From: Saprospiraceae bacterium | GTDB taxonomy: Bacteria > Bacteroidota > Bacteroidia > Chitinophagales > Saprospiraceae | Reading direction: 5' to 3' | Length of the DNA: 7,712 bases | Assembly (NCBI GenBank): GCA_020630045.1 | Contig: JAHDCE010000179.1 | Location: forward strand, 1-7,712 | Shown here: positions 1 to 5,941 of the stretch, in pieces | How the letters are laid out: every line of letters begins with the position of its first letter | Numbering within the stretch: the first letter of the stretch is position 1 | The notes under the pieces: generated by a model | Told to the model about the DNA's origin: nothing | The model's input: the letters and a program-made list of their open reading frames with translations, nothing else | Database searches by the model: none | Program-made: the position numbers and the translations under genes

Positions 1-2
1 CC

Positions 3-80
3 GGCACTCATGACGAACTCAGTGTTTCAGGTGGCGCTTACAGTCAACTCGCCAAGTTGCAGTTTGATTTGGTGGAGTAG
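3..80 (+). CDS. ABC exporter (fused permease/ATPase), C-terminal fragment
   Basis: Only the last 25 codons and the TAG stop are in the window; the gene begins upstream. The reading frame gives GTHDEL, then GGAYSQLAKLQF. This matches the end of the nucleotide-binding domain of exporter-type ABC transporters (MsbA and related lipid, drug or peptide exporters), where G-T-H-D-E-L follows the last beta strand and is followed by a G-x-Y-x-x-L-x-x-x-Q helix. Such proteins are inner-membrane half-transporters that use ATP hydrolysis to flip or export substrates. The Walker A, signature and Walker B motifs would lie upstream, so substrate and subfamily cannot be told. No separate terminator for this gene is visible other than the hairpin at 148-182, which is better oriented for the opposite strand. 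Confidence 0.8.
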   Translation, partial: GTHDELSVSGGAYSQLAKLQFDLVE

Positions 81-147
81 AATTTTCACTTATTAAAGAA
101 GCAGTTTCAGTTTAAATATCTTTTAACCCAAACTGTTTCTAACACTC

Positions 148-182
148 AAAAAAAATCCAGTCCGAATATTCGAACTGGATTT
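148..182 (-). terminator. Rho-independent terminator of the MORN-repeat gene
   Basis: The arms AAATCCAGT (153-161) and ACTGGATTT (174-182) are perfectly complementary. The inner CGAATATTCG (163-172) is itself self-complementary, so the stem continues past one C/A mismatch to a minimal loop. Read leftward, the hairpin is followed by eight consecutive T residues (complement of A148-A155), a classical intrinsic terminator 47 bases past the stop of the leftward gene. Read rightward it is followed only by TTTAAAAG, so it may end the ABC transporter transcript less efficiently. Confidence 0.85.
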
Positions 183-228
183 AAAAGTATGTTACCAATC
201 AAAATTTATTCATAAAAGTGACAACAAA

Positions 229-1227
229 TCAAAGGTTGTCATCTTCAATCTTTTTCTCTATTTCTTCTTTTTGGTAGTAAATCATCTTACCGATTTCGGT
301 AGAACCCGGAACAAATTCGGCAGCGGTTTCCAATCGCTTCACAGCATCCCGGTATCTTTTTTGGTATTTGAATTCCATGGCGACAGCATACCAAGACAAT
401 GCTAAGTTGGGTGATATCGATTCCCAAAGTTCTTCATCCTGTTTGGCCTGCTTTTCCACTTCACGAAGATTACCTTTAATTTCGGTTCCATCCTCACGAA
501 TGTAAGTAGCTTCTCCTAGTAATTCGCCTTCCTCCCACAGACACATATATTTATCTCCATTGTTGAATTGGAAAGTTCCGGTTTTGTGGGTTTTTCCATC
601 TTTCCATTTTCCGATGAAAACATCTCCTGAACGCCAGTTGATCACACCGGAGCCATCTCTCCTACCATTTCTATAAATACCTGTATGGACACTACCGTCC
701 TTGTGTTTGAATTTCCCTTCACCATGCGCGAGTCTGTTTTTCCAAGACCCTTTGTAAGATTCTCCGTTCGCGAGGTGCATGGTTCCTTTTCCGTGCATCA
801 TGCCGTCGAAAAATTCGCCGACATACTTAGCACCGTTGCTCCAAACATAAGTTCCCTTGCCGTGTTTCTTCCCTTCTCTCCAATCACCTTCATAATAATC
901 TCCGTTGGGAAGGGTTAACTTGCCCTCACCATGGCGTTTACCGTCTTTGAACTCTCCTACATATTGAGAGTCGTCCCCTAGAAATAATGTCCCTTTTCCA
1001 TGGGGTTCACCGTATTTAAAAGCTCCTTCATAGCGACTTCCATCTCTATATTCCCGGATACCTTCACAATGTTTTTTGGATTTCGGACAATCATTCCTGA
1101 GTAAATCCCCGCCATCCGGCATTGAAACAGTAAGCACTGGGTGGGTCATGGGTAAAGAGCTCAAAACATCGGCTTTTGCTTGTGCTAAAAAGACAAACAA
1201 TCCGACGAAAAAGTAAAACCGTTTCAT
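229..1227 (-). CDS. Exported MORN-repeat protein with TPR-like C-terminus
   Basis: The protein has 332 residues. Residues 1-19 form a Sec signal peptide (MKRF, a hydrophobic core, then a likely AKA|D signal peptidase I site), with no lipobox. From Y66 the YxGxW/F...G..HGxG motif recurs with exact 23-residue spacing, at residues 66, 89, 112, 135, 158, 181, 204 and 227, with a degenerate ninth start at 250. The first five repeats are canonical; repeats 6-8 drift (HTGIY, FIGKW, YMCLW). MORN repeats form an elongated beta-meander used as a scaffold or lipid/protein contact. Residues about 276-309 fit a single TPR (A..W...A, Y..A...LE.A, P near the end), followed by a charged helix. C47 and C54 before the repeats could form a disulfide. 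Function in bacteria is not established; a periplasmic or surface scaffold is my inference. The ATG is chosen because it yields the intact signal peptide. The gene is monocistronic, with its own terminator. Confidence 0.85.
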   Translation of the reverse strand: MKRFYFFVGLFVFLAQAKADVLSSLPMTHPVLTVSMPDGGDLLRNDCPKSKKHCEGIREYRDGSRYEGAFKYGEPHGKGTLFLGDDSQYVGEFKDGKRHGEGKLTLPNGDYYEGDWREGKKHGKGTYVWSNGAKYVGEFFDGMMHGKGTMHLANGESYKGSWKNRLAHGEGKFKHKDGSVHTGIYRNGRRDGSGVINWRSGDVFIGKWKDGKTHKTGTFQFNNGDKYMCLWEEGELLGEATYIREDGTEIKGNLREVEKQAKQDEELWESISPNLALSWYAVAMEFKYQKRYRDAVKRLETAAEFVPGSTEIGKMIYYQKEEIEKKIEDDNL

Positions 1228-1458
1228 CTTGATTCAATTTTATTACAAATTCAAAAGGGAGGATCGTAGTTTGGCAGCCGCCAATCAAGTCAAGGAAGGC
1301 AATATTTGTGACAGGGCAAGGATAAATATTGAGGAATTACATTGCTAATCTCGCAGTCTACTAAAATTGAAAACAAAAGATGTCTACCCTTGGTTTGTCA
1401 AACATTTTATATATTAACGCATTCGTTTAGAAAAAACGTATAAACAACATCATTCATT
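1228..1458. promoter_or_regulatory. Divergent intergenic region
   Basis: These 231 bases separate the starts of the leftward MORN gene and the rightward 122-residue gene, so both promoters should lie here. I find no full TTTG/TAnnTTTG promoter on either strand. Near matches are TAAAATTG at 1362-1369 and AATATTTG at 1301-1308 (both rightward, one mismatch each) and a leftward CAAATTCA at 1246-1253. None has a properly spaced upstream TTTG. A perfect small palindrome, GTTTG-T-CAAAC, lies at 1393-1403 and could be an operator, but it is short. No coding potential or RNA gene is apparent. Confidence 0.3.
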
Positions 1459-1827
1459 TTGGCAAAAAAACAGCCTGAATTCATCACATACCTTCATCGT
1501 CTTGTGATTTGTGTGTTATTTTTCGGTCAAATCATGACCGAAACACTCCCCTATTGCTACGTGATGTTTAACGCTGAAACAGAAATCATAGAACTCACCA
1601 ATTTAGAGGAAAAAGAAGGAGAAGAAGAGGATAAAAAGGAAAATCAAAAAGAAAATAAAAAGAAAAAAGAGGACAGGCAAAATATCGCCTTTCTTTTCAA
1701 TTTGGACAAATCCCATATGTTGAATGAAATCATTCACCAATCGGATATCATAGCATCCTTATTCCATCCGGAAATACTTACTCCCCCTCCGGAACCCATT
1801 TTTCGTAATCATTATTCAATTACTTGA
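1459..1827 (+). CDS. Small membrane-anchored or exported hypothetical protein, TTG start
   Basis: I cannot assign this 122-residue protein to a named family. Residues 11-27 are hydrophobic after a basic N-terminus (KK, HR) and look like a signal peptide or membrane anchor. Residues 49-73 are an extreme charged linker, first Glu-rich (EEKEGEEEDKK) and then Lys-rich (ENKKKKEDR). A conserved-looking C-terminal part follows (residues 74-116), ending in HPEILTPPPEP. The start is TTG at 1459: the frame is closed by TAA at 1441-1443, and no ATG lies between that stop and the hydrophobic segment. The first in-frame ATG (1534, residue 26) would delete the hydrophobic segment, so TTG is preferred; no Shine-Dalgarno sequence helps decide. 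Its 168-base spacing to the codirectional SulP gene allows co-transcription, but a hairpin lies between. The purine-rich linker could in principle be a low-complexity false ORF; the structured ends on both sides argue for a real gene. Confidence 0.6.
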   Translation: MAKKQPEFITYLHRLVICVLFFGQIMTETLPYCYVMFNAETEIIELTNLEEKEGEEEDKKENQKENKKKKEDRQNIAFLFNLDKSHMLNEIIHQSDIIASLFHPEILTPPPEPIFRNHYSIT

Positions 1828-1842
1828 TTGATGAATAATTCC

Positions 1843-1864
1843 AATCGAGGAATTCTCCTCGATT
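1843..1864 (+). terminator. Hairpin after the 122-residue gene; possible weak terminator
   Basis: A perfect 9-base-pair stem is formed by AATCGAGGA (1843-1851) and TCCTCGATT (1856-1864) around the tetraloop ATTC, 16 bases past the TGA stop region. A T6 run occurs only at 1874-1879, about ten bases after the stem, so this is not a standard intrinsic terminator. It may be a weak terminator, a 3'-end stabiliser, or an element allowing partial readthrough into the SulP gene. Confidence 0.45.
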
Positions 1865-1893
1865 AAACTTCAATTTTTTAAGCACATTTTAAC

Positions 1894-1939
1894 TGAATCA
1901 AGTGGACTCAATCTATTAACGATAGTTTTCATTGATTCA
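1894..1939 (+). promoter_or_regulatory. Inverted repeat upstream of the SulP gene
   Basis: TGAATCAA (1894-1901) and TTGATTCA (1932-1939) are perfect 8-base inverted copies separated by 30 bases. Between them lies a small CTAT...ATAG dyad (1913-1925), and a related half-site, GGACTCAA (1904-1911), follows the first arm ten bases later. This could be a transcription factor site with looped half-sites, or the base of an RNA structure in the leader. TAGTTTTC at 1923-1930 differs from TAnnTTTG at one base, but there is no matching TTTG upstream, so the promoter itself is unproven. Confidence 0.3.
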
Positions 1940-1951
1940 TCATCTTTATTG

Positions 1952-1976
1952 GATGAGGTACTTATGGTGCCTTATC
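1952..1976 (+). promoter_or_regulatory. Leader hairpin just before the SulP start codon
   Basis: GATGAGGTAC (1952-1961) pairs with GTGCCTTATC (1967-1976) over ten positions as RNA, including two G-U wobbles, with a five-base TTATG loop. It ends 19 bases before the ATG, close enough to influence ribosome loading. No T-run follows, so it is not a terminator. A regulatory role is inferred from position and pairing only, and no known riboswitch class is recognised. Confidence 0.4.
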
Positions 1977-1995
1977 AAGTAATAAAGCACTATTC

Positions 1996-3891
1996 ATGAA
2001 AAAAGAAGAAAAAAGCACTTTCGGATTTAATTTCACACACTTCAAGGGTGATTTTTTCGGTGGTTTGACCGCCGGTATTGTTGCCCTGCCCCTAGCGCTC
2101 GCGTTCGGTGTGAGTTCGGGACTAGGGCCTAGCGCCGGACTTTACGGAGCGATTTTTATTAGTTTTTTCGCCGCCCTATTCGGTGGTACCAATACTCAGA
2201 TTTCCGGCCCTACCGCACCAATGACTGCGGTGAGCATGGTCATTATCGCTACAATCATCGCCAATTTTGAAGGTGATGTCAACAAGGCGCTTCCCGCTAT
2301 TTTGGCAGTGTTCCTTTTAGCAGGTCTGATGCAAATCGGGCTAGGATTGATCGGACTCGGGAAGTATATCAAATACATCCCCTACCCGGTGGTTTCCGGT
2401 TTCATGACCGCCATCGGGGTTATCATACTGGTTACCCAAATACTTCCTTCCGTGGGATATTATCCGAAGGAAGACATGGAGTATGTCAACCAATTCAAAC
2501 CGATGGCCCAAGAGAGAATCTTAGAAAACATCCTAAAAGACGAAGCAGGAGAAGGCCTGCTCGTATTGGATAATTTCAAAGAAACGATCAAGAGAGCTGA
2601 GCTGGTCGGCGAAGCGGATGTCATGAAAGAAGCCAAAAACATCGCCGGTAAAAATGCCAGTGGTGTTATCGGTACTTTCAGGGTACTTCCCCGTGCAATT
2701 CAGAATATCAATTGGTTAGAGCTCCTGTTAGCCCTAGGCACGATATTCATTATATACGGATTCAAACGAATCACAACCGCGGTACCGAGTACCCTGGTCG
2801 CCTTACTGGTCATGTCGGGTATAGCAGTCGGGGCCAATCTCAACTATATACCCATTAATGAAATTCCTAGCGGACTTCCTCTCCCTGAATGGAGGATATT
2901 TTCGGAATTCAGTATATCCATGCTAGCTCCTTATATATTTACCGCACTCACCTTGGCCTTGCTTGGAGCCATTGATTCGTTGTTGACCTCAGTAGTGGCG
3001 GACAATATGACGAAAACCGTCCATAGACCAAATCAAGAATTGGTAGGTCAGGGTATAGGTAACAGTATCGCCGCGATATTCGGTGGTATTCCCGGAGCGG
3101 GTGCGACTATCCGTACTGTTGTAAATATCAACGCCGGTGGTAAAACAAAACTTTCCGGTATGATTGCCGGTTTGTTGTTGTTCATTATCCTTTTGGCGCT
3201 CGGACCGGCCGCTTCCAAGATTCCCGCAGCCGTTCTAGCCGGTATTTTGATTACCGTAGGTATCGGAGTAATGGATTACAAAGGCTTGAAGGCCATTCCA
3301 TATATGCCAAGACCCGAGGTAATTATTCTTTTAGTGGTATTGATACTTTCTTCAGTTTGGAATTTGGTATATGCAGTAGGTATCGGTTTAGTCATCGCTT
3401 CTTTGATGTTCATGAAGAGAATGGGTGATCTTACCGCTCAAAACTCAGATGTCAAACCATTGACGAAAGAGGGTGGCGAATATGACTCCGCAGGAATTCC
3501 GACTCATTTGAAGGAAGAAGTCTTTGTCAAACATATCAAGGGGCCGTTGTTCTTTGGTTCGACAAAAGAATTCCAAGAACTAGCCGGGCAAATACCTTCT
3601 ACCGCATCGGCAGTCATTTTCAAGTTGGAACGGATGAATTATATCGACCAATCCGGATTATATGCACTGGAAGATGTCTTGATTGATTTGGCGAAAGCCA
3701 ATAAACAAGCGTTACTAGTCGGGCTTCCGGAACAGCCGAAACTGATGATGGAGCGCATCGACGTGATTCCTGATTTGGTTCCGACCAAGCATTTATTCAA
3801 TGATTTCAATGAATGTATCGCTTGGGTCAGGGAAAATGTAGAAGACATACATGATTCCACTGACAAGACGGTTTACAAAGACGGAGAGTAA
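1996..3891 (+). CDS. SulP/SLC26-family inorganic anion transporter with STAS domain
   Basis: This 631-residue inner-membrane protein is a secondary transporter of the SulP family (sulfate, bicarbonate or related anions). Residues 17-50 give the family N-terminal signature (DFFGGLTAGIVALPLALAFG). SGPTAPM (70-76) is the conserved substrate-site loop, and the membrane core runs to about residue 475. AIDSLLTS has D327 and T331 spaced like the sodium-site Asp/Thr of cyanobacterial BicA. GQGIGN (351-356) and GGIPGAGATIRTVVNI (363-378) are also very BicA-like, so Na+-coupled bicarbonate uptake is a reasonable guess, but sulfate is not excluded. A STAS domain spans about 506-612, with the DxSG motif at 551-554 (D-Q-S-G). 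Residues about 155-238 form an unusually long hydrophilic loop inside the membrane domain. The ATG start follows a structured leader; the gene ends in a strong terminator. No carbonic anhydrase or sulfur-assimilation gene is adjacent to settle the substrate. Confidence 0.93.
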   Translation: MKKEEKSTFGFNFTHFKGDFFGGLTAGIVALPLALAFGVSSGLGPSAGLYGAIFISFFAALFGGTNTQISGPTAPMTAVSMVIIATIIANFEGDVNKALPAILAVFLLAGLMQIGLGLIGLGKYIKYIPYPVVSGFMTAIGVIILVTQILPSVGYYPKEDMEYVNQFKPMAQERILENILKDEAGEGLLVLDNFKETIKRAELVGEADVMKEAKNIAGKNASGVIGTFRVLPRAIQNINWLELLLALGTIFIIYGFKRITTAVPSTLVALLVMSGIAVGANLNYIPINEIPSGLPLPEWRIFSEFSISMLAPYIFTALTLALLGAIDSLLTSVVADNMTKTVHRPNQELVGQGIGNSIAAIFGGIPGAGATIRTVVNINAGGKTKLSGMIAGLLLFIILLALGPAASKIPAAVLAGILITVGIGVMDYKGLKAIPYMPRPEVIILLVVLILSSVWNLVYAVGIGLVIASLMFMKRMGDLTAQNSDVKPLTKEGGEYDSAGIPTHLKEEVFVKHIKGPLFFGSTKEFQELAGQIPSTASAVIFKLERMNYIDQSGLYALEDVLIDLAKANKQALLVGLPEQPKLMMERIDVIPDLVPTKHLFNDFNECIAWVRENVEDIHDSTDKTVYKDGE

Positions 3892-3920
3892 TCGAAAAAT
3901 TGATTACTGCTTATATGACA

Positions 3921-3956
3921 AATGGGCTTGGGAAGTTTTTCCCAAGCCCATTTTTT
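3921..3956 (+). terminator. Rho-independent terminator of the SulP gene
   Basis: AATGGGCTTGGGAA (3921-3934) and TTCCCAAGCCCATT (3939-3952) form a perfect 14-base-pair stem with a GTTT loop. Six T residues follow (3951-3956), the first two also pairing in the stem. It begins 30 bases after the SulP stop and lies just before the convergent GH3 stop. Leftward, only TTTG follows the stem, so termination of the GH3 transcript here would rely mainly on the stem. Confidence 0.95.
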
Positions 3957-3965
3957 ATGAACTTA

Positions 3966-5465
3966 TCACAATGCCATCCCTTCTAAAATAGCAGCGATTT
4001 TACGATCGTTGGACAAGCGGGGGACTTTATTCTGACCTCCTAGTTTTCCTTGTGTTTTCATGTACTCGCGAAAGGCGTTTTTTTGTACGGGCGTTATTTT
4101 TAAAGGTGTCAAAATCGCACCGTCTATCAAGTCCCTATAGTATATGTTTTGTCGGGTCATCTCCGCGTCAAGCCGTGCAGCGAATTCGACCATATCGGTA
4201 GGCATATTGTCAAAAGAAACGAACCATTCATGATATGGCGTTCCTTCATCGGGCGGATTGACCTGAGGTGCTACGGTATATTCTATGATTCGGGTTCCAT
4301 ATTGCCTAGACACATTATTCATGGCTTCCTCAACTTCCTTGCCGATGACGTGCTCGCCGAAGGCGGAAATAAAATGCTTGATACGTCCGGTCACCCTTAA
4401 TCGGTAAGGATTTTTGGAGATGAACTCCACTGTATCCCCAATATTATACCCCCAAAGTCCCGCGTTGTTGTTGATGATGATGGCATAATTTACGCCTAGC
4501 TCTACCTCTGATAAAGAAAGTCTTGGAGGATTTTCATCAAATATTTTTCCAGCAGGAATAAATTCGAAAAAGATACCCGAAGCCGCATTCAATAACAAAC
4601 CTTGATGGTCGGGTTCATCTTGGAAGGCGATAAATCCTTCGGAGGCCGGATAGGTCTCGACGCTAGGAAGTCGCTCCCCGACCAATTCTTCCAATTTCAA
4701 TCTATATGGTTCGAAATTGACCCCACCATAAACGAACATGGACAAGTTGGGAAATATTTCCTTTATGGTGCTTTTTCCGCTGCGTTCCAATAATCGCTCA
4801 TAATACATTTGAACCCAAGGCGGAATGCCGCTAATCAATCGCATATCCTGATTGATGGTTTCATCAACGATGTGTTCCAGTTTCTCTTCCCATTCCTCTA
4901 TACAATTGGTTTTGTAGCTGGGGAGTTGATTTGTTCGTAACCAACTGGGAACTTGATGGTTGACGATTCCGGAAAGGCGGCCTGTTTTTATACCAGAGAT
5001 ATCCGTCATTTCCGGTGAACCGGAAAGGAATATCATTTTACCATCTAGAAAACCGCCTTGCTTGGATTTGGCGATATAATTAAACAAGGCGTTACGTGCG
5101 GTTCCGAAATGATTGGGCAAACTGTCACGTGTAAGGGGAATGTATTTAGCTCCTGAGGTAGTACCGGAGGTTTTAGCGAAATACATCGGCTTTCCTTTCC
5201 ATAGTACATCGGACTTGCCTTCTTTGATTTGCTCGACGTAAGATTTGAGTCCTTCATAATCGCGGATGGGAACCCGTTTTTTGAAATCTTCATAAGTTTC
5301 GATGCTTCCAAAGTCATGATCTTTTCCGAATACGGTTTGACGACCGGTGGAAATAAGTTGTTTGAATACTTTTTCCTGTGCACCGACGGCATCGGCGGAC
5401 CAACGTTTGATATTACCCGAAATAATACGGGCGAAGGGTTTGATCACTGTTTGTTTTATTCCCAT
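3966..5465 (-). CDS. GH3-family acyl-adenylating enzyme (acyl-acid amido synthetase-like)
   Basis: This 499-residue cytoplasmic protein belongs to the GH3 family within the ANL adenylating superfamily, whose plant members activate auxin or jasmonate with ATP and conjugate them to amino acids. All three nucleotide motifs are present: TSGTTSG (99-105, phosphate loop), YPASEG (272-277), and GYNIGD (339-344) with VTGRIKHFISAFGEHV (358-373) leading into the mobile C-terminal domain. Length is close to bacterial relatives and shorter than plant GH3 (about 600), and no residue loss in the motifs is evident, so it should be active. The bacterial substrate is unknown; a carboxylic acid activated as acyl-AMP is all that can be said. 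The start MGIKQ is supported by the adjoining promoter. Downstream it converges on SulP; upstream is the lipoprotein pair on the same strand, 58 bases away, with no terminator between, so some readthrough into this gene is possible. Confidence 0.92.
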   Translation of the reverse strand: MGIKQTVIKPFARIISGNIKRWSADAVGAQEKVFKQLISTGRQTVFGKDHDFGSIETYEDFKKRVPIRDYEGLKSYVEQIKEGKSDVLWKGKPMYFAKTSGTTSGAKYIPLTRDSLPNHFGTARNALFNYIAKSKQGGFLDGKMIFLSGSPEMTDISGIKTGRLSGIVNHQVPSWLRTNQLPSYKTNCIEEWEEKLEHIVDETINQDMRLISGIPPWVQMYYERLLERSGKSTIKEIFPNLSMFVYGGVNFEPYRLKLEELVGERLPSVETYPASEGFIAFQDEPDHQGLLLNAASGIFFEFIPAGKIFDENPPRLSLSEVELGVNYAIIINNNAGLWGYNIGDTVEFISKNPYRLRVTGRIKHFISAFGEHVIGKEVEEAMNNVSRQYGTRIIEYTVAPQVNPPDEGTPYHEWFVSFDNMPTDMVEFAARLDAEMTRQNIYYRDLIDGAILTPLKITPVQKNAFREYMKTQGKLGGQNKVPRLSNDRKIAAILEGMAL

Positions 5466-5469
5466 ACTG

Positions 5470-5500
5470 CAAAAATACGGTCTAAATGAAACCCGTCAAA
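5470..5500 (-). promoter_or_regulatory. Bacteroidota-type promoter of the GH3 gene, leaderless or nearly so
   Basis: Read leftward, TTTG (complement of 5497-5500) is followed by 19 bases and then TATTTTTG (complement of 5470-5477). This matches the Bacteroidota housekeeping consensus TTTG-N19-TAnnTTTG at all defined positions. The last G of the -7 box is only four bases from the ATG, so transcription should begin at or within a few bases of the start codon, leaving no room for a ribosome binding site. This also supports the chosen GH3 start. Confidence 0.8.
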
Positions 5501-5523
5501 ATTCAATTGCATGACAACTAAAA

Positions 5524-5937
5524 TTAGAAAGAATTCAAATACCAGTTTCCTTCTTTTTTGATTAAGAAAAAGGTCTCATCCCTATTCTGTCCGGGACCGA
5601 ATTTGATAGGCACCTTAGCTTCCGTTTCATGAATAACCGGTTCTCCTACAATTTGACCACCACTGAAATATTCAACGAATTCTTTTTGGGTTTTAGTGGG
5701 AGCTTCGAGCAAATTGCATATGCTCTTACAGTCACCATCACCGCTTCCATCGGGATCGCATAATAATTTCAACTTTGTAAAATCGTTATTGTTTGCCGCA
5801 TCAAAAACGGATAAAACGACAGAAATAGGATTGGAATTGATATTGGTTTTTTCCAAATCTGGCGTATCTATTTGTTTCGTAACATGACATGCCGTCACCA
5901 TTAGACAAAGGATGAGAAACGAATATCCAAATTTCAT
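5524..5937 (-). CDS. Small lipoprotein with Asp/Gly/Cys loop, NTF2-like guess
   Basis: This 137-residue protein has a lipoprotein signal peptide: MKFGYS, a hydrophobic core and VTAC with the lipidated Cys at 17. The mature part resembles the small alpha+beta layout of DUF4878/NTF2-like lipoproteins: a helix with PISVVLSVFDAANNNDFTKL (37-56) at its start, later beta strands (VGEPVIHETEAKVPIKF, ETFFLIKKEGNWYLNSF) ending in the typical G-x-W-Y-L. That assignment is tentative. Between them lies C60-DPDGSGDGD-C70-KSI-C74, an acidic loop resembling a Ca2+-binding DxDGSG loop but without the terminal Glu, bracketed by cysteines. The gene starts four bases after the stop of the metallopeptidase gene on the same strand, so translational coupling is likely. 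The function is unknown. Confidence 0.8.
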   Translation of the reverse strand: MKFGYSFLILCLMVTACHVTKQIDTPDLEKTNINSNPISVVLSVFDAANNNDFTKLKLLCDPDGSGDGDCKSICNLLEAPTKTQKEFVEYFSGGQIVGEPVIHETEAKVPIKFGPGQNRDETFFLIKKEGNWYLNSF

Positions 5938-5941
5938 ATCA

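Noticed and set aside
221..239. ACAAC...GTTGT inverted repeat over the MORN stop codon
   Set aside because: Five base pairs around a nine-base loop are too weak, and the real terminator lies further on at 148-182.
685..918. Rightward open frame opposite the MORN repeats
   Set aside because: It lies wholly on the complement of the periodic MORN gene; the repeat bias keeps the opposite frame open. The translation has no recognisable domain.
1091..1288. Leftward frame beginning upstream of the MORN gene
   Set aside because: It runs out of frame with the signal peptide and MORN domain and has no coding features.
1605..1673. Purine-rich tract as a simple-sequence repeat or structural DNA element
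   Set aside because: It has no regular unit and is fully explained by a Glu/Lys linker coded by GAA, GAG and AAA.
5229..5489. Rightward open frame over the GH3 start and its promoter
   Set aside because: It is antisense to the GH3 N-terminus and overlaps a well-supported leftward promoter.
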